A stretch of 64,000 nucleotides of DNA. It comes from Trichoplax sp. H2 (Eukaryota; Placozoa; Uniplacotomia; Trichoplacea). Numbering within the stretch: the stretch's first letter is position 1; the number at the start of each line of letters is the position of its first letter. The position numbers were made by a program, and so were the translations under genes. The notes below the pieces were generated by a model that searched no databases, was not told the DNA's origin, and was given only the letters and a program-made list of their open reading frames with translations. The DNA lies in the NCBI GenBank assembly GCA_003344405.1, contig NOWV01000007.1, positions 806,001 through 870,000 on the forward strand. The letters run 5' to 3'. Shown here piece by piece: positions 1 to 11,383 of the stretch.

Positions 1-536
1 TTGGAAATACGAGCAAATATAATGAAGGAATGGAAAGAGCTGTGTCAAAAACTGAAGTAAAGTTTGGTAATCAGATTGAGCTATTAATTTCTGATAGCTA
101 AGAGTAGTTTGACACTATGCTTATGTACATATAACAGAGAAATTGTCTATTTTGCCATCAAAATATAAATCGGAGTGTAAGGATGCCTTTCAACTTTATT
201 ATCATTGCTGAATATCTGTAATGATTATGCATTCCTACTTTTAGAAAATAAAACTTCGTATTATGTGGAAACATGCATTTCTGACACTACTATTGTCGAA
301 GGTGCATTCCAACGATTTATGGCAGGTATGATGAAATCAACTCTTATCAAATTGTATAGGCTATAGAAATCATCGATTACGGATGCTGATCAGTAAATGC
401 TGGTCTGGATAACATAGATTGAGCCCTTTCTTTCTATTTATAAGCTAAGCAATACTGTACATTAAATTCAGATTGCTAATATAAACTGTTATTGTCTTGA
501 CAGAGATTTATCGAAAGCAGGTAATTCGCCGCTGAG
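1..536 (+). CDS. Rab11-like pseudo-GTPase, copy A (3' part, enters from left edge)
   Basis: Three exons can be joined: 1-66, 245-325 and 504-520, with phases 1 and 1 at the two junctions. The peptide runs GNTSKYNEGMERAVSKTEV, then a segment with YYVETCIS and IVEGAFQRFMA, then EIYRKQ. This matches the last third of Rab11 (GNKSD...RAV..., F.ETSALD, VEAAFQ, EIYR), so the Rab fold and helices are recognisable. The G4 motif NKxD is changed: GNKSD reads GNTSK, which should weaken guanine binding. If the last exon is read through, the protein stops at 536; if it splices at the GTAATT after EIYRKQ, it could join the exon at 697-811 in phase 0. No C-terminal cysteine pair for prenylation is visible. 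The earlier exons lie outside the window. It is followed in tandem by a second copy with the same GNTS change, so the change may predate the duplication. It may be a working pseudo-GTPase or a decaying gene; the sequence alone does not decide. Confidence 0.55.
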
Positions 537-696
537 TAGGAGGATACGCGTATGATTAAACTCATTTGGCACATTTATCGTCTCCTAATGTGTAGAAATT
601 GTGGTTGTTGGCTATTGTATTAATCATAATATTACCGTAGTATATAAATGTTGAATATTTAATGCTAACATTGTATGTTTTAATTTTTTCGTGTAG

Positions 697-811
697 TTCG
701 TTCATGCTATTGAGAACTCACCATTAAAATTCCATGCTCCTTTTAAAGGTATTCCATTTAGCGATGCATTTATGATTCGATTTTACGAGATCTTGTACGA
801 TACTACTGTAG
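697..811 (+). CDS. candidate exon between the two Rab11-like copies
   Basis: An open stretch after a TAG acceptor (695-696) runs to a GTATCT donor at 812, 38 codons plus one base. The peptide contains FVHAIENSPLKF and SDAFMIRFYEILYD. It can join phase 0 to the EIYRKQ exon of copy A and would then supply an unusual C-terminus, ending at TAA 823-825 if read through. Alternatively it resembles the penultimate Rab exon (ENxxLxF, then xxAFxxxxxEIxY) and may be a remnant of a further copy. Similarity is weak and the assignment is inference. Confidence 0.3.
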
Positions 812-992
812 GTATCTTAATTTAATTGATACTCTAATTATAAGTATCATGTCACGGTTTTCGATATGCCATTGAGTATATCTTTATCCAAGCGATGATT
901 ACTGTATAGATCAATATATTAGCCTAGGATATAAAATTCTCCACCAACAGAGTATTAATGCTAATGAACTGTAATCGTTTATTCAACCTTAG

Positions 993-1945
993 TACTATTG
1001 CTCGGTGATCCTGACTGTGAAAAATTAGATCTATACTCACAATTTGAAGGTGGTAACGTCCACACTGATTACGGTAGTACCGTTGGTGTAGATTTTACTT
1101 TCAGAAATATGCACATTGATGGTAAAATTGTTGAAGTACAAATTTGGTATATTAGTAAGTATCCCATATTATTTGCAGGATCATACTTGGCAGTATAAAT
1201 ATTGCTCATATAACAGCTTTCATTCCTGTAAAGTATCTTAATGTGGTATTAACTCTAATCGTAACAACTATAATAATTTATTTACTATATAATTATAGTG
1301 CAAATTAAATATATTTGCTACTGTTGTATGTAATTTATTATTAATATTAATGATATTCTTTACAAAAAATTACAGCAAGTCAAAACAGATTTAGAGGACT
1401 TTATAGTTCGTAAGTATTAATAAGTAAACACTATCTATTGCCCAATTTTTCTTTTTCTAGAAAAAATAGTATGAAGCGTATCCTTAGCTTCTACTTTGAA
1501 GATATTACTATTGCGAAATTACGGTAGTACTAATTATTGTCTTTGCAATATAGATATTATCGTAGTGCTGCAGGTGCATTATTGATTTATGATGTTACTA
1601 AACGGCACACTTTCCATAACGTCCGTAATTGGGTTCATGATATGATGGCAGATGCTGATGAAAATATCGTGACATTATTACTCGGTAACACCAGCACATG
1701 CAATAAAGATAATACTAGAGCGGTATCAGAGAAAGAAGCTAACAAATTCGCAGGTATTGCAAATTTTGGAATTAGTACCCTATAGTTATGATTACAGTTT
1801 AATTTTGATAGTGAACCATGATATAATCTGAATCAATTAATTACTACATTATGAAATTTAACAGAAGGAAATGTTACATTCTTCTCTGAAATATCAATTT
1901 TGGATAACGTTGCGATTGAAAATTTATTCCGAAATTTTGTGTCAG
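993..1945 (+). CDS. Rab11-like pseudo-GTPase, copy C (internal exons)
   Basis: Four exons join without phase error: 993-1154, 1376-1409, 1554-1753 and 1865-1945. Together they give a collinear Rab fold: LLLGDPDCEKLDLYSQF, STVGVDFTFRNMHIDGK, QIWYITSQNRFRGLYSSYYR, SAAGALLIYDVTK, NIVTLLLGNTSTC and SEISILD. Rab11 is the closest family I can recall (TIGVEF, QIWDTAGQERYR, YYRGAVGALLVYDI, ETSALD). Every nucleotide-contact motif is damaged: the P-loop GDSGVGKS reads GDPDCEKL, DTAGQE reads YITSQN, and NKSD reads NTST. The structural residues around them are kept. An upstream exon with the start is expected but not identified. The final EIYR exon has a counterpart at 1981-2022 (reading IIYRAIACKKPNY and a stop), but no AG acceptor precedes it. 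So this copy is either spliced differently or losing function. Family assignment is firm; whether it is expressed is open. Confidence 0.6.
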
Positions 1946-2022
1946 GTACTTCTATAGCGTAATTATATAATAATTACGTCATTATTTATCGCGCTATTGC
2001 TTGCAAAAAACCCAATTACTAA

Positions 2023-4554
2023 CACACAAGCACATCAAATATCCATACAATTATTAGCTAGCGTAAATTACCATTGTACGACCAACAAAAAATTTACCAA
2101 ATATTGTCACGGATTTCTAACAGTTTTTCTTTTAGTTACAAGTGGTATACTGTATTACCTTATTCCAATTTGCACTATTTTAGGTATCGTATGTTGGAAA
2201 GTATACGCATGATCAAGCTTCTTAATATTTCTATTGATGAGCGAAAACGTACTGTAGTTTAGTGATTTTTATAAGGATACAATTCGTAATATACGGTAGT
2301 TTCGAGTATGCAGTAACTTAGGGGAATTTCTTTGAAGAACGTGATAGCACTTTCTTGAACAAAAATGAGATCTTTCGCTTAGATTTCTAATCCTTTTGAT
2401 GAGAAAAGCTAAATCATGTTAAATAACGTATTTAGAAGCTTTCAGTATTTTGGCAGACAATCGCTTAAGTTATACTTACTCGAAACTAAATTGTTTTCCG
2501 ATTTCAGAAATTTATAACCGAAGTCTGCTAAGCAAGAAAACTTAAACTTAATTCACGGATTTTATACTCCTGCGTTACGATTACTATTGACTATTGTCAA
2601 TTTAACTTATATCTTGCGTACAAATGTAGATTATGTCCAAATCATCTGCTGATTAATTATTTATTTTCTAGTATAGACAATGTAAAAATATTAGCTGAAT
2701 TATGCCTGAGCTACACAACGATTATGGAGACGTATTTTAAAATATATAGATAGTACCGAATTTAAAATTAATGTAAGAGAAATGTTTATCATGGCACTTC
2801 TTTTAAATATCCTGGCGAATAAATAAATGATATAACTGAAGGTGACCATGACTGCAAGAAACCTATCTTTAATCAATTAAGCAACAATTTTTAGTTTTTA
2901 TGTTACGGTAGCTCTAATTTATTTTACTTATATTTGCGTCTCTTGCTAAATACCTTAGCTCATATCTTTACGGCAAAATAATATCCATGACTGCACTACC
3001 GGGCTTATATATTTTTTCTTATATGTCATAAATGTGTATAACGTTAGCAAATTAAATTAATATCTAATTTTTCATGTGCCGAATTTTTTTGAGGTGCAAT
3101 TGCCATCCCTATATTTAAGCATTTACTTCGTATATTGAAATAAATGAACTTTTGTATTTCCATTTTATTATACAATAATAGCTGATTGCAATGTTTCAGC
3201 CACAGAAACAATCTAACGATGGATGGCTGGCTACTCGTGAGTGTTACGATAATCTAGACTACAGGTACTATATTGCAGCTGCGAACTCAGAAAATCAAAG
3301 TATAAGGTGAAAGATGATGCCTTTTATTTTTAAAAACGACAGAAGTGATCATTTGATTACGGAATAGATCCTGATAGCGTATTAAATCGCAACTTATTGC
3401 CTTCAAAGTCTAATTACATTATTAACCTAAATTTCTTTACCTATTTCATTCGATACCGGTATGATTATGCTGTAATCACCATTCGATGGTGAGAATTTCA
3501 AATGGTTGCTTAAGAGTTACTATTGTCTCGTATACCATAAATCCGATATCAAGTTCTTAGTAAGCGATAGGAAAAGAGCAACATCAAGGCTTTGCAATGA
3601 ATTAAGTTAATGTCTTGTTTCTGGATACAATGATGATGCGTAAATTAGAAGGTTTATATTTCAGCATACATGCTGCAATCAGGTACTATGAGTTTAACTA
3701 CAGTATGTAGGAGTCTATACAATGTGTTGGTGTAAATGATATTGGAGCATATAGTTGACGACATAATTATTGGTTTTTACTGTATGTTGGCAATAAGTTA
3801 ATATTAAAATGTTTTGAAATAAAGTCCTACTACTGCGATAGCTTCAGCTGTCCCTTGATAAACTCAGGATTACAAAATAAGAACACATAAATGAATTTAT
3901 ATTGCTTCTAAGCTTGAGACGAGATAATATATAATTTTAAGGAAATCAATTCCAAAATAAATGGTACTTTGCAGTTATAGATGATAGCAGAAGTAATAAA
4001 AAAAAAGTTTGAGATGTTATAAGAGCAAATCAATTGATCAATTGGCACAGGTTGCAGAGTTTACTGTATGATGACAAAATTATCGTTCTATTATTGCTAT
4101 TTCATGGTATTATTACAATCTGTAAAGTAGATGATAAATTATTTTTAGAAAAATGATAGGGCAATAGTTATATTCGTAATAAAGTAGTAAATGGATAGAA
4201 CGCTTCCTTAGTATTTCTATAACTCGTTAATGGATTACAAATTCACAAAAAAATAATGTCAAAAGTTCAGGAAATCGAAATGGTTAAACCAGTTTACATA
4301 TGATAGTCAATAAACTGTAGTTATTTTATTGAAAGTATCAATACATGATGTAGTAAACCGATTTTCTGATATAGCAAAATGAAATCATAATAAATTTCAT
4401 ATTTCAGATATTCGATATCTTTTAATCGATTAATTTAGTGATGCTTTAAAAACTATATCATTATCATTGTGAAATGACGCTGATTTAGCTTGCATGTCAC
4501 ATTGAATGATGTTAATTAATCTTGATGGTTACCAAATTAATTTGTGTAAGATCG
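2023..4554. other. spacer without a recognised gene
   Basis: AT-rich DNA between the Rab11-like pair and the 3' end of the pseudokinase gene. Short open stretches exist around 2060-2260. A small exon-like piece at 3198-3233 (TTTCAG acceptor, GTGAGT donor, peptide starting PQKQSNDGW) could belong to an unidentified plus-strand transcript, but nothing connects it to a neighbour. I see no further Rab exons here. Confidence 0.5.
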
Positions 4555-7500
4555 TTACGAGTCTTGAAGTGGAGCCGTTAAGAAAGTCCAATCTTCTAAT
4601 AATGACGTCGATGTAGCATGGGTTAAAAAGTGAAGTTTTAAACTCTCTTCTAGTGTAAAAACAGATCCAAAGCTAGAAACTTCAATGGAATCATCTAAGA
4701 AAGTACTAGTGGATTTTTCCACGAGATAACAAAGGAATTCTTGACGCTTACAAATTAACCAATTAGTGACACCATTCTGGGTTTTAGGTAGCTTATTATT
4801 GCTTTTCAACACTTCCGGTCCCCATAAAATAAATCCTAATAATCGTATCGCTCTTTCGATAGTTAAACGTTCTTCTGGTTTACGGTTTAAAAAAGCGAAA
4901 GCAATTCGTTCAATGGATTGAGACAGAGCAGAACGAATAGGTATTAGTGGTAAATCGCTAATGCGATAATCTTGCATAGCTAATTGAACAGTAGGATCTG
5001 CAAAGGGATTATCTAAATGTAACATTTCATAAATGATACATCCAGCGGCAAATTGATCACAATATTGATAATCCAGTTCAGTTGAAGTTTCATGAACATT
5101 AACAATTTCGGGCGGTAGATGTTCTGTATTGCCACCAATATTAGCTAACGCCGCATTGATGGAAATTTTGAACGGATTTTCAACACCAACTTGATGTAGT
5201 GAATAGCTAAAATTGGTTATGGATAACTCCACTGGCGCATAGAGATCATCTTGACTTTTAACCAATAGCAAATTATCCAAGGATAAATCACGATGAACAA
5301 CTTTTACACTATGCAGATATTGCAAGCCGTAACATAATTGCAATGCTAACATAACAACCGTAAATTCGTATTCTAATGGATGAACATCATGATATCTTAC
5401 GCAATTATCAACATATTGCTTTACTGTGCAAATAGGCGAACAATCTAATAGAAGACATGATACTGGATTATTTAGATTGATATTAGTGGTTGAATTACGA
5501 ACTAAGCTATGCATAGCTAGAGGTAATTTCTCTTTAAAATGTGCCACCGTGGTACAGACATTGCGATGATACTGTAATGTTGTACTAACGCGTATATCAT
5601 GTTTAATCAGGAGTTTTTCTGCAAAATTGGAGACATGATGTTGATTCGGTTCGATCTATAAGAGTTGATTCAAATTCATTAGTATGAGAAAATATATCAC
5701 AGTTCAATATATTATTAACAGGTTGCTTTATTGGATACTTCAAGATACAAGTCATTATTACAACGAATTTAAGCTGTTTAAGTTAAACAAGTGGATTTTC
5801 AGCTAATATTCAATCTCTAGTGGCTTACCTTGACTGAACCCATACATTCACGATTAACACCGAGATTTTCTTGTCCACTAATTTTAACGCTAATATAGCA
5901 ACCATGCGGTGTAATTAAGCAAGGTATACGATTATTAATGTCAGCAATCAATAATAAATCACTCCATTGAATCTTTTGATAGAAGTTGGTATTACGCTCG
6001 CTAGCTTTAACTATGGATGGCATAGCTGCTTTTTTCCATTTTTTATTCAACTCCGTCATGGTCGCTAACTGCAATTGCGCTAGATAGGAGGTAGAATCTA
6101 AATTCGATTTTTGGAAAATTGTGAGCGGTAATGTTTCTGAAATACTTTCCCGGGCATTGACATTATAGACCAATTCGGTAGGTACTGTGGGTGATAAAAC
6201 TGATAGCACAGCATCTGAATCATTTGACTCTATCGCTTCTTCACCTGCGGCAGGGTAAACATTTTTATCCGTAAATGATAGTACTGTATAAGTCAATAAA
6301 CTACATCTAGAGAAGATTATGGATAATTTGTTGGTATGTATAGTATTGTATTAAGTATAACTAGAACAAGTTAGGTACATATAATAATCTTGCTAACCTT
6401 GATCGTTAAGCATTGGTGTTAAAAGGCGAACTGGCTTGTTAAGGTTGGCAAAGAATGAAGTTTCTTTCTTGGTGGAAGCTCCTCCATCGATGAAACTCAA
6501 GACTACAAAATTTCTGTTAGCACTATTACGCCGACCTTCAGTAGGTTCACGTGATGGCTGTTTTTGCTTTTGTATAAACGGTTTTTTTGCCTCTTCTTTC
6601 ACTTCTTCTTTGGTTTCGTCGCTATCTCCTGCTTGACTGGGTCGACGTTTAGCGGAAATAGCTAGCTGTGGGCCCATAACTTTAGATCGGCGAGCGGTTC
6701 TTCTTTTCAGTCGTGATTTTATCGGCCTCTCGAAGTCGTACTTGTCGTTATCCTCCGTAATTATCTTTTGAATTTCTAACGGTTCTACATAATCATCATC
6801 GGGTATGATGCTGCTAGAACTCACTGTACTTTTTTTTGGCGATATATCTGCTACTTTACTCGAGGACAATATATTACTATTGCTTTTAATAGTAGAATTA
6901 TCTGGGAGTTTGAACTGTTTGGATTGTGTGCCACTTGCCTTCCTATTAGACGACGACGACGATTCTTTAGTCAAGGTAAGAAATTGTATATCATTACTTT
7001 TTTCATCTTGTAATGGCATACTGCTAGATTTTCGAAGTGGGTAATAATCTTGAGATTCATCATTCGATAAGTTGCCAGTTGAATGAGAAAGTCCTTTAGC
7101 TGCATTTAACGTACTATCTGATCTACTATCAGAATCTTCATCTTCGCCTTCGTCAGTTTTGTTATCACTACTGTTATTGTGCTTAGCCCGACGTTTTTTA
7201 GCCCACTTCCACGGCGCTAACATACCAACAGACAATTTCTTATCTTTATTTTCTTCCGCGCTATCTACCTGGATTTGTAAGTTATTATTATTAGCTTGGC
7301 TATTATTTTGATCTTGTGATATCTGATCTTCGGAGTCGCTATTAGAAAAGGAATCTAGTCGAACATAGGGACGATTTGCAAATTCTTTGGATTCTGTTGG
7401 ATCGCTATCCCGAGGTGGCACAGGTGGCAAAGGTCCTTGACGGGAAGGGGCAATTGTTTGGAAATTTTCTGTAGCTGATTCCGATACTGTAGACGATCCA

Positions 7501-8268
7501 ACATGTAAGTGTTGACCTTGGACTGATTTCAAGATTTTCGCTGCATTACCTTCGGCATTCTTAGGAATTTCAGGCAATTCTCGATTTGAAAATGATTTCG
7601 GTTTACCATCTTGAAAGGATCTTAAATCCGAAGTTGATCGTGATGTAGTGCTACTATTACTCAGGCGGTAAATACTGTCTCCCTTTGGAATTTCCGGCAA
7701 TTTTCGATTATGTAATGCAACACCTTTCGCACTGTGATCATTGGAGTCTTCAGTGCGATTTCGATTTCGAGTAGGAATGCCAGTATCTAATAGATCATGA
7801 ATCGTATTCCTATGTGGAGATGAAGTAGCGACACTTGCACTTCGGCTCTCTTTTGGAATTTGAGGAAGCTTCCGGTGGACCATAGTATGTGATGTCTTTT
7901 CTAGTCTAGGGCGCGGTGTATGATAAGTACTTTCAATCGTTTTAGATCTTTCCTTGAAAAAATCTTCTTCCTTTGGAAGTAAGCTATCACAACTCCGTAT
8001 GCTATCCAAGGAACTAGAACTAGTTACACGAGGTCTAGAATTGACGCTATCTACCTTAGCTGCAGATACCGCATCAGCTGTTGCGTTAGCTAGATTGGCT
8101 ACTGCTGTTAAAACTGCAGCTATAAACGAGAATTGAAATAAATGATTATGTAAATTTAAGAGAAAATATAAGTTTCCCGATTAATAATTATATTTATATG
8201 TGTATGCAACTATACATAAAATTATCGTGGCCAACCTTTATCATAAACAGGGTTGTCCTTATTTGTAT
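4555..8268 (-). CDS. PEAK/PRAG-family (NKF3) pseudokinase
   Basis: Exons on the minus strand are 8268-8236, 8119-6398, 6283-5829 and 5655-4555. Phases match at each junction (1, 1, 0), giving about 1,100 residues. The first small exon carries NPVY. The large exon is low-complexity, Ser-rich and basic, with three xRxLPxIPK repeats and a proline-rich PLPPVPPRD. The next gives the kinase N-lobe, with a candidate VAIK-type lysine in CYISVKI. The last holds the C-lobe: HRDLSLDNLLLV keeps the HRD Asp, but DFG is replaced by NFS in SITNFSYSL. PPEIV and IYEMLHLDNPF follow, and LWGPEVL lies near the domain end. NFS at DFG plus IYEMLHLxNPF and LWGP are features of PEAK1/PRAG1. The tail with NWLICKRQEFLCYL resembles the helical dimerisation segment of that family. 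Vertebrate members are cytosolic scaffolds acting with Shc, Grb2 and Csk. The start codon lies upstream and was not found. The next gene upstream, also minus, is antizyme. Confidence 0.8.
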
Positions 8269-11200
8269 CTAAAAATGGGGGAAAAAAATCAATATAGGTT
8301 AGAACCAGTACCATTAATATCGCTTTAGATTCGTTCCGTTGCCTAATAAATTTTATTTTAATATTAACTTCAAGTTCTAGCATCTGTTTGCATACTTCAA
8401 GGTGAGCGAAGCAGCAAATATTTAACAAACTTTAAATGCGCAAATGTGAGAAATATTGGTCAGTGTAAAAGTTATACTGGAGGTTGTTGCTATAAACGAA
8501 CATTTATAATTATAATTAGATCTACATTGAGATCCTACATAAAGTATCATTTGAAATAAATATTAATAAGTGCTGTATAATATCTATTTCACCATAGTTT
8601 ACAAGCATATACGTATCAGTTTGCTTAAGATCAAAATTATCCGGTCAAGGAACTTTTATTGACGGCAAGTACCAACAGGGTTGTGTTAAAAATGATAAAA
8701 CAAGAGTACCATAAAATTATGACATTTTCGATGAGATTGCAACACTTGGTAATTTTGGGCCACATGATAGGATGAAAAAGTTTAAGATCTTTTTATTCTA
8801 ACCGGAATGACATACAGTAATTGCTAGCGGATCTTTTATTAGAACATTTTGCGACATTGAAAGATTTAAATTAAAATGAGTGTTTCACGATACTAAGATA
8901 AACTTTTTGATGGAGTATAGTCGCTTATACTAATTAAATTGAACCTTTAAAATTTTCTGAGTCCGATTAGGTATACAAATTTGTAGATTGATACCATATT
9001 ATTTAGTGAAGTTGTTTATTACTTTTGTTCTAGTGTTGTATAACTATACAAGTTAAAGTACGGTAAGCACATAACAATTTTGACGACTGTCATATAGTTT
9101 GGTCTAAATAAAAAAACCTTCAAATTGACAAATGTCAATTAGTAAACTTATGATAAACAGTAGCAGAATATTTATCCGTCCTAGCATGCTAGATTAACGT
9201 ACAAAATGTTAAAATGAAGTGATATAGCCGATTAACTAGATTGGAAAAGCTTAGCTTGCCTGACATCAGTAGTGACACATTCTATAAATAATATGCGCAT
9301 TACTATATGGCGCTAATTTGATCGTGATACCAATTAACCTACTAAATAACCATCAAACTATTTATGTATTATTATATTATGAATACTCCTACACCATATA
9401 TTCTATACGAATATTGCTCTAATTTACCTTGTAAACCTGTTTTCAACGATTCGGTAAGATTTGTTCTTTGATCGTTTTTTTCAGACATTCTATTTGTACT
9501 TCTAATCAAAGGTAGTTTTAATATTTGCTTTAGTTAGTGAACTTCATAGCAGAAAGGAATATGAAAATAACTGAAAGTTTCGGATACCTAATAGCAGCAA
9601 CGTCATCATAAATAGAGGAAGACTGACTCATCCTGTTTGATATGCTAGTTATTTCTAATGCAGCGTTTTTAAAATTATCAAAATAGTTCAAGCAAGATGA
9701 AAAAATGCGGGTAATTTAATAACACGTCCGCTGCAATAATTTTAGTACTATAGTAATACTACCTAAAGTGTGGTACAGTTTCAGTAAAATATTGTAGATT
9801 AAAGGCTGGAATTAAATATGTAAAAATTCTGTCATGAAGAAGATCAAATGGTTACTTTGAATAATACTATAGTATCGAGGGGAGAGACAGGGTTATGACG
9901 CTTCTCTTTATATGGAGAACGGTGCAAAATGCGTTTGTGTAAGTAAAATAAACAAACTTCGATTTAGACTATTATTGGACTGCGTATATCCAATGAATAT
10001 TAATAATTCACGGCAAACGATTGCGTCGTATCAACAATATTGTTTCAGATAGATAGATTTCTAAAATTGAATATTTTCTATAGATATACGTATAACCGCA
10101 ATATACATATTTAGTATGATTACATGCAGTTCTAGCGAAGTACTCGTACGCATATAATATATGGCGTTATTGTAGTCATAATCCATTGGGTCGAGAATTA
10201 CGTTTCTTCAATCGTCTTGTGTGCAAATTCTTTATAAAGTGCGAACATATAATGTAAGCTTCTAAACTCCCTTTTGTTATGATATTACATAATATTTTTT
10301 TTAATTTAGACCGATGATATCATCCTAGTAGATAAGCAAAAGTTATAATGTCGTCTATCAGAATTTAATATCAACATTTGAATAGAAACCGGTATTCACT
10401 CTAAACTGCCATGGTCATTAAATTCGTATAGAGTAGATGTAGTAACACCGTATAGTATACTATAGCTACTTAGCTTAAAGGGGGCATTATTAATGATATG
10501 AACCTGCACTTTGACCTCTCACTACAGGGAGAAACTAAGTCCAAGAATTTTGCCTGCACCAGCATCGAACTAACGCATACTGTACTTATGGAATTTGATA
10601 TTAAACATTAGCAAATTGAAGCACATTCGTGGATCTGCTTCAAGTCATTATTTGAAATTTTAAGCATCTTTTAATCCTTTAGAAGCACTATCGCGTGCCA
10701 AATTAAACGATTTCACTAAAAAGACATCGCTCTCAATAACTTTGATAATATTCAAGATTGAATTGATGCGAGTATTTCAGTAGCTTACTTGTTAGACATT
10801 AGACATCTATCAATAAAGCTTTAGTATCATACTCTTTATCAAAGTAACCTGCTGAGTGCGAAGTGTCACTAGGTACACCATTTATAAATGTTCCTCGTAT
10901 CGCACCGCCAGACACAAGCAAGTATATTTCGCTTTCGCAAAATTTCAACTTGACTATTATAGCGATATCATTGCATATCGCTATGTACATATACGAAAGT
11001 TTACTATTCATATTCGCAGTAAAAAGAGAAACTTTATTTACGCAAATTACATGCTACGTGTAGTTGAATACGCACAGAGTAGAAAGAGTGACAGCAAACA
11101 TATTTTAATGAATAGTGTTACCAACATAACGTGAATAACATGGACGTAGATAAATGAATACTAATATCGACGAGTATGAAGGCATCTAAATAGCCCCAAT

Positions 11201-11383
11201 ATAGTTCATTAATTAATTACATACCAGTGTAACGTAAATCAAAATGTAATTGGATCGCAGAGATCCATGTCCAATTAAATCTACTTTAACTAACTACAGT
11301 AACGACTAAAATAGTGTAACAATCCCAACCCATGCAAAGGGTACCGAAATCGAACAGCATGGTGCTGTCCAGTATTCTTATTG
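8269..11383. other. spacer upstream of the pseudokinase gene
   Basis: About 3.1 kb with no gene I can name. The first exon and promoter of the PEAK-like gene should lie in its left part. At 10799-10930 on the minus strand there is an exon-like peptide (LLVSGGAIRGTFINGV and a stop). Its phase does not connect to the antizyme exons and it resembles no family I recognise. Confidence 0.5.

Noticed and set aside
6436-8136. Plus-strand open frames across the PEAK-like exon
   Set aside because: They are shadows of the Ser-rich coding sequence on the other strand.
10799-11011. Minus-strand exon-like peptide with GGAIRGTFINGV as the antizyme C-terminus
   Set aside because: The exon at 11514-11384 provides a matching antizyme C-terminus with a stop, and the phase of this piece does not fit.
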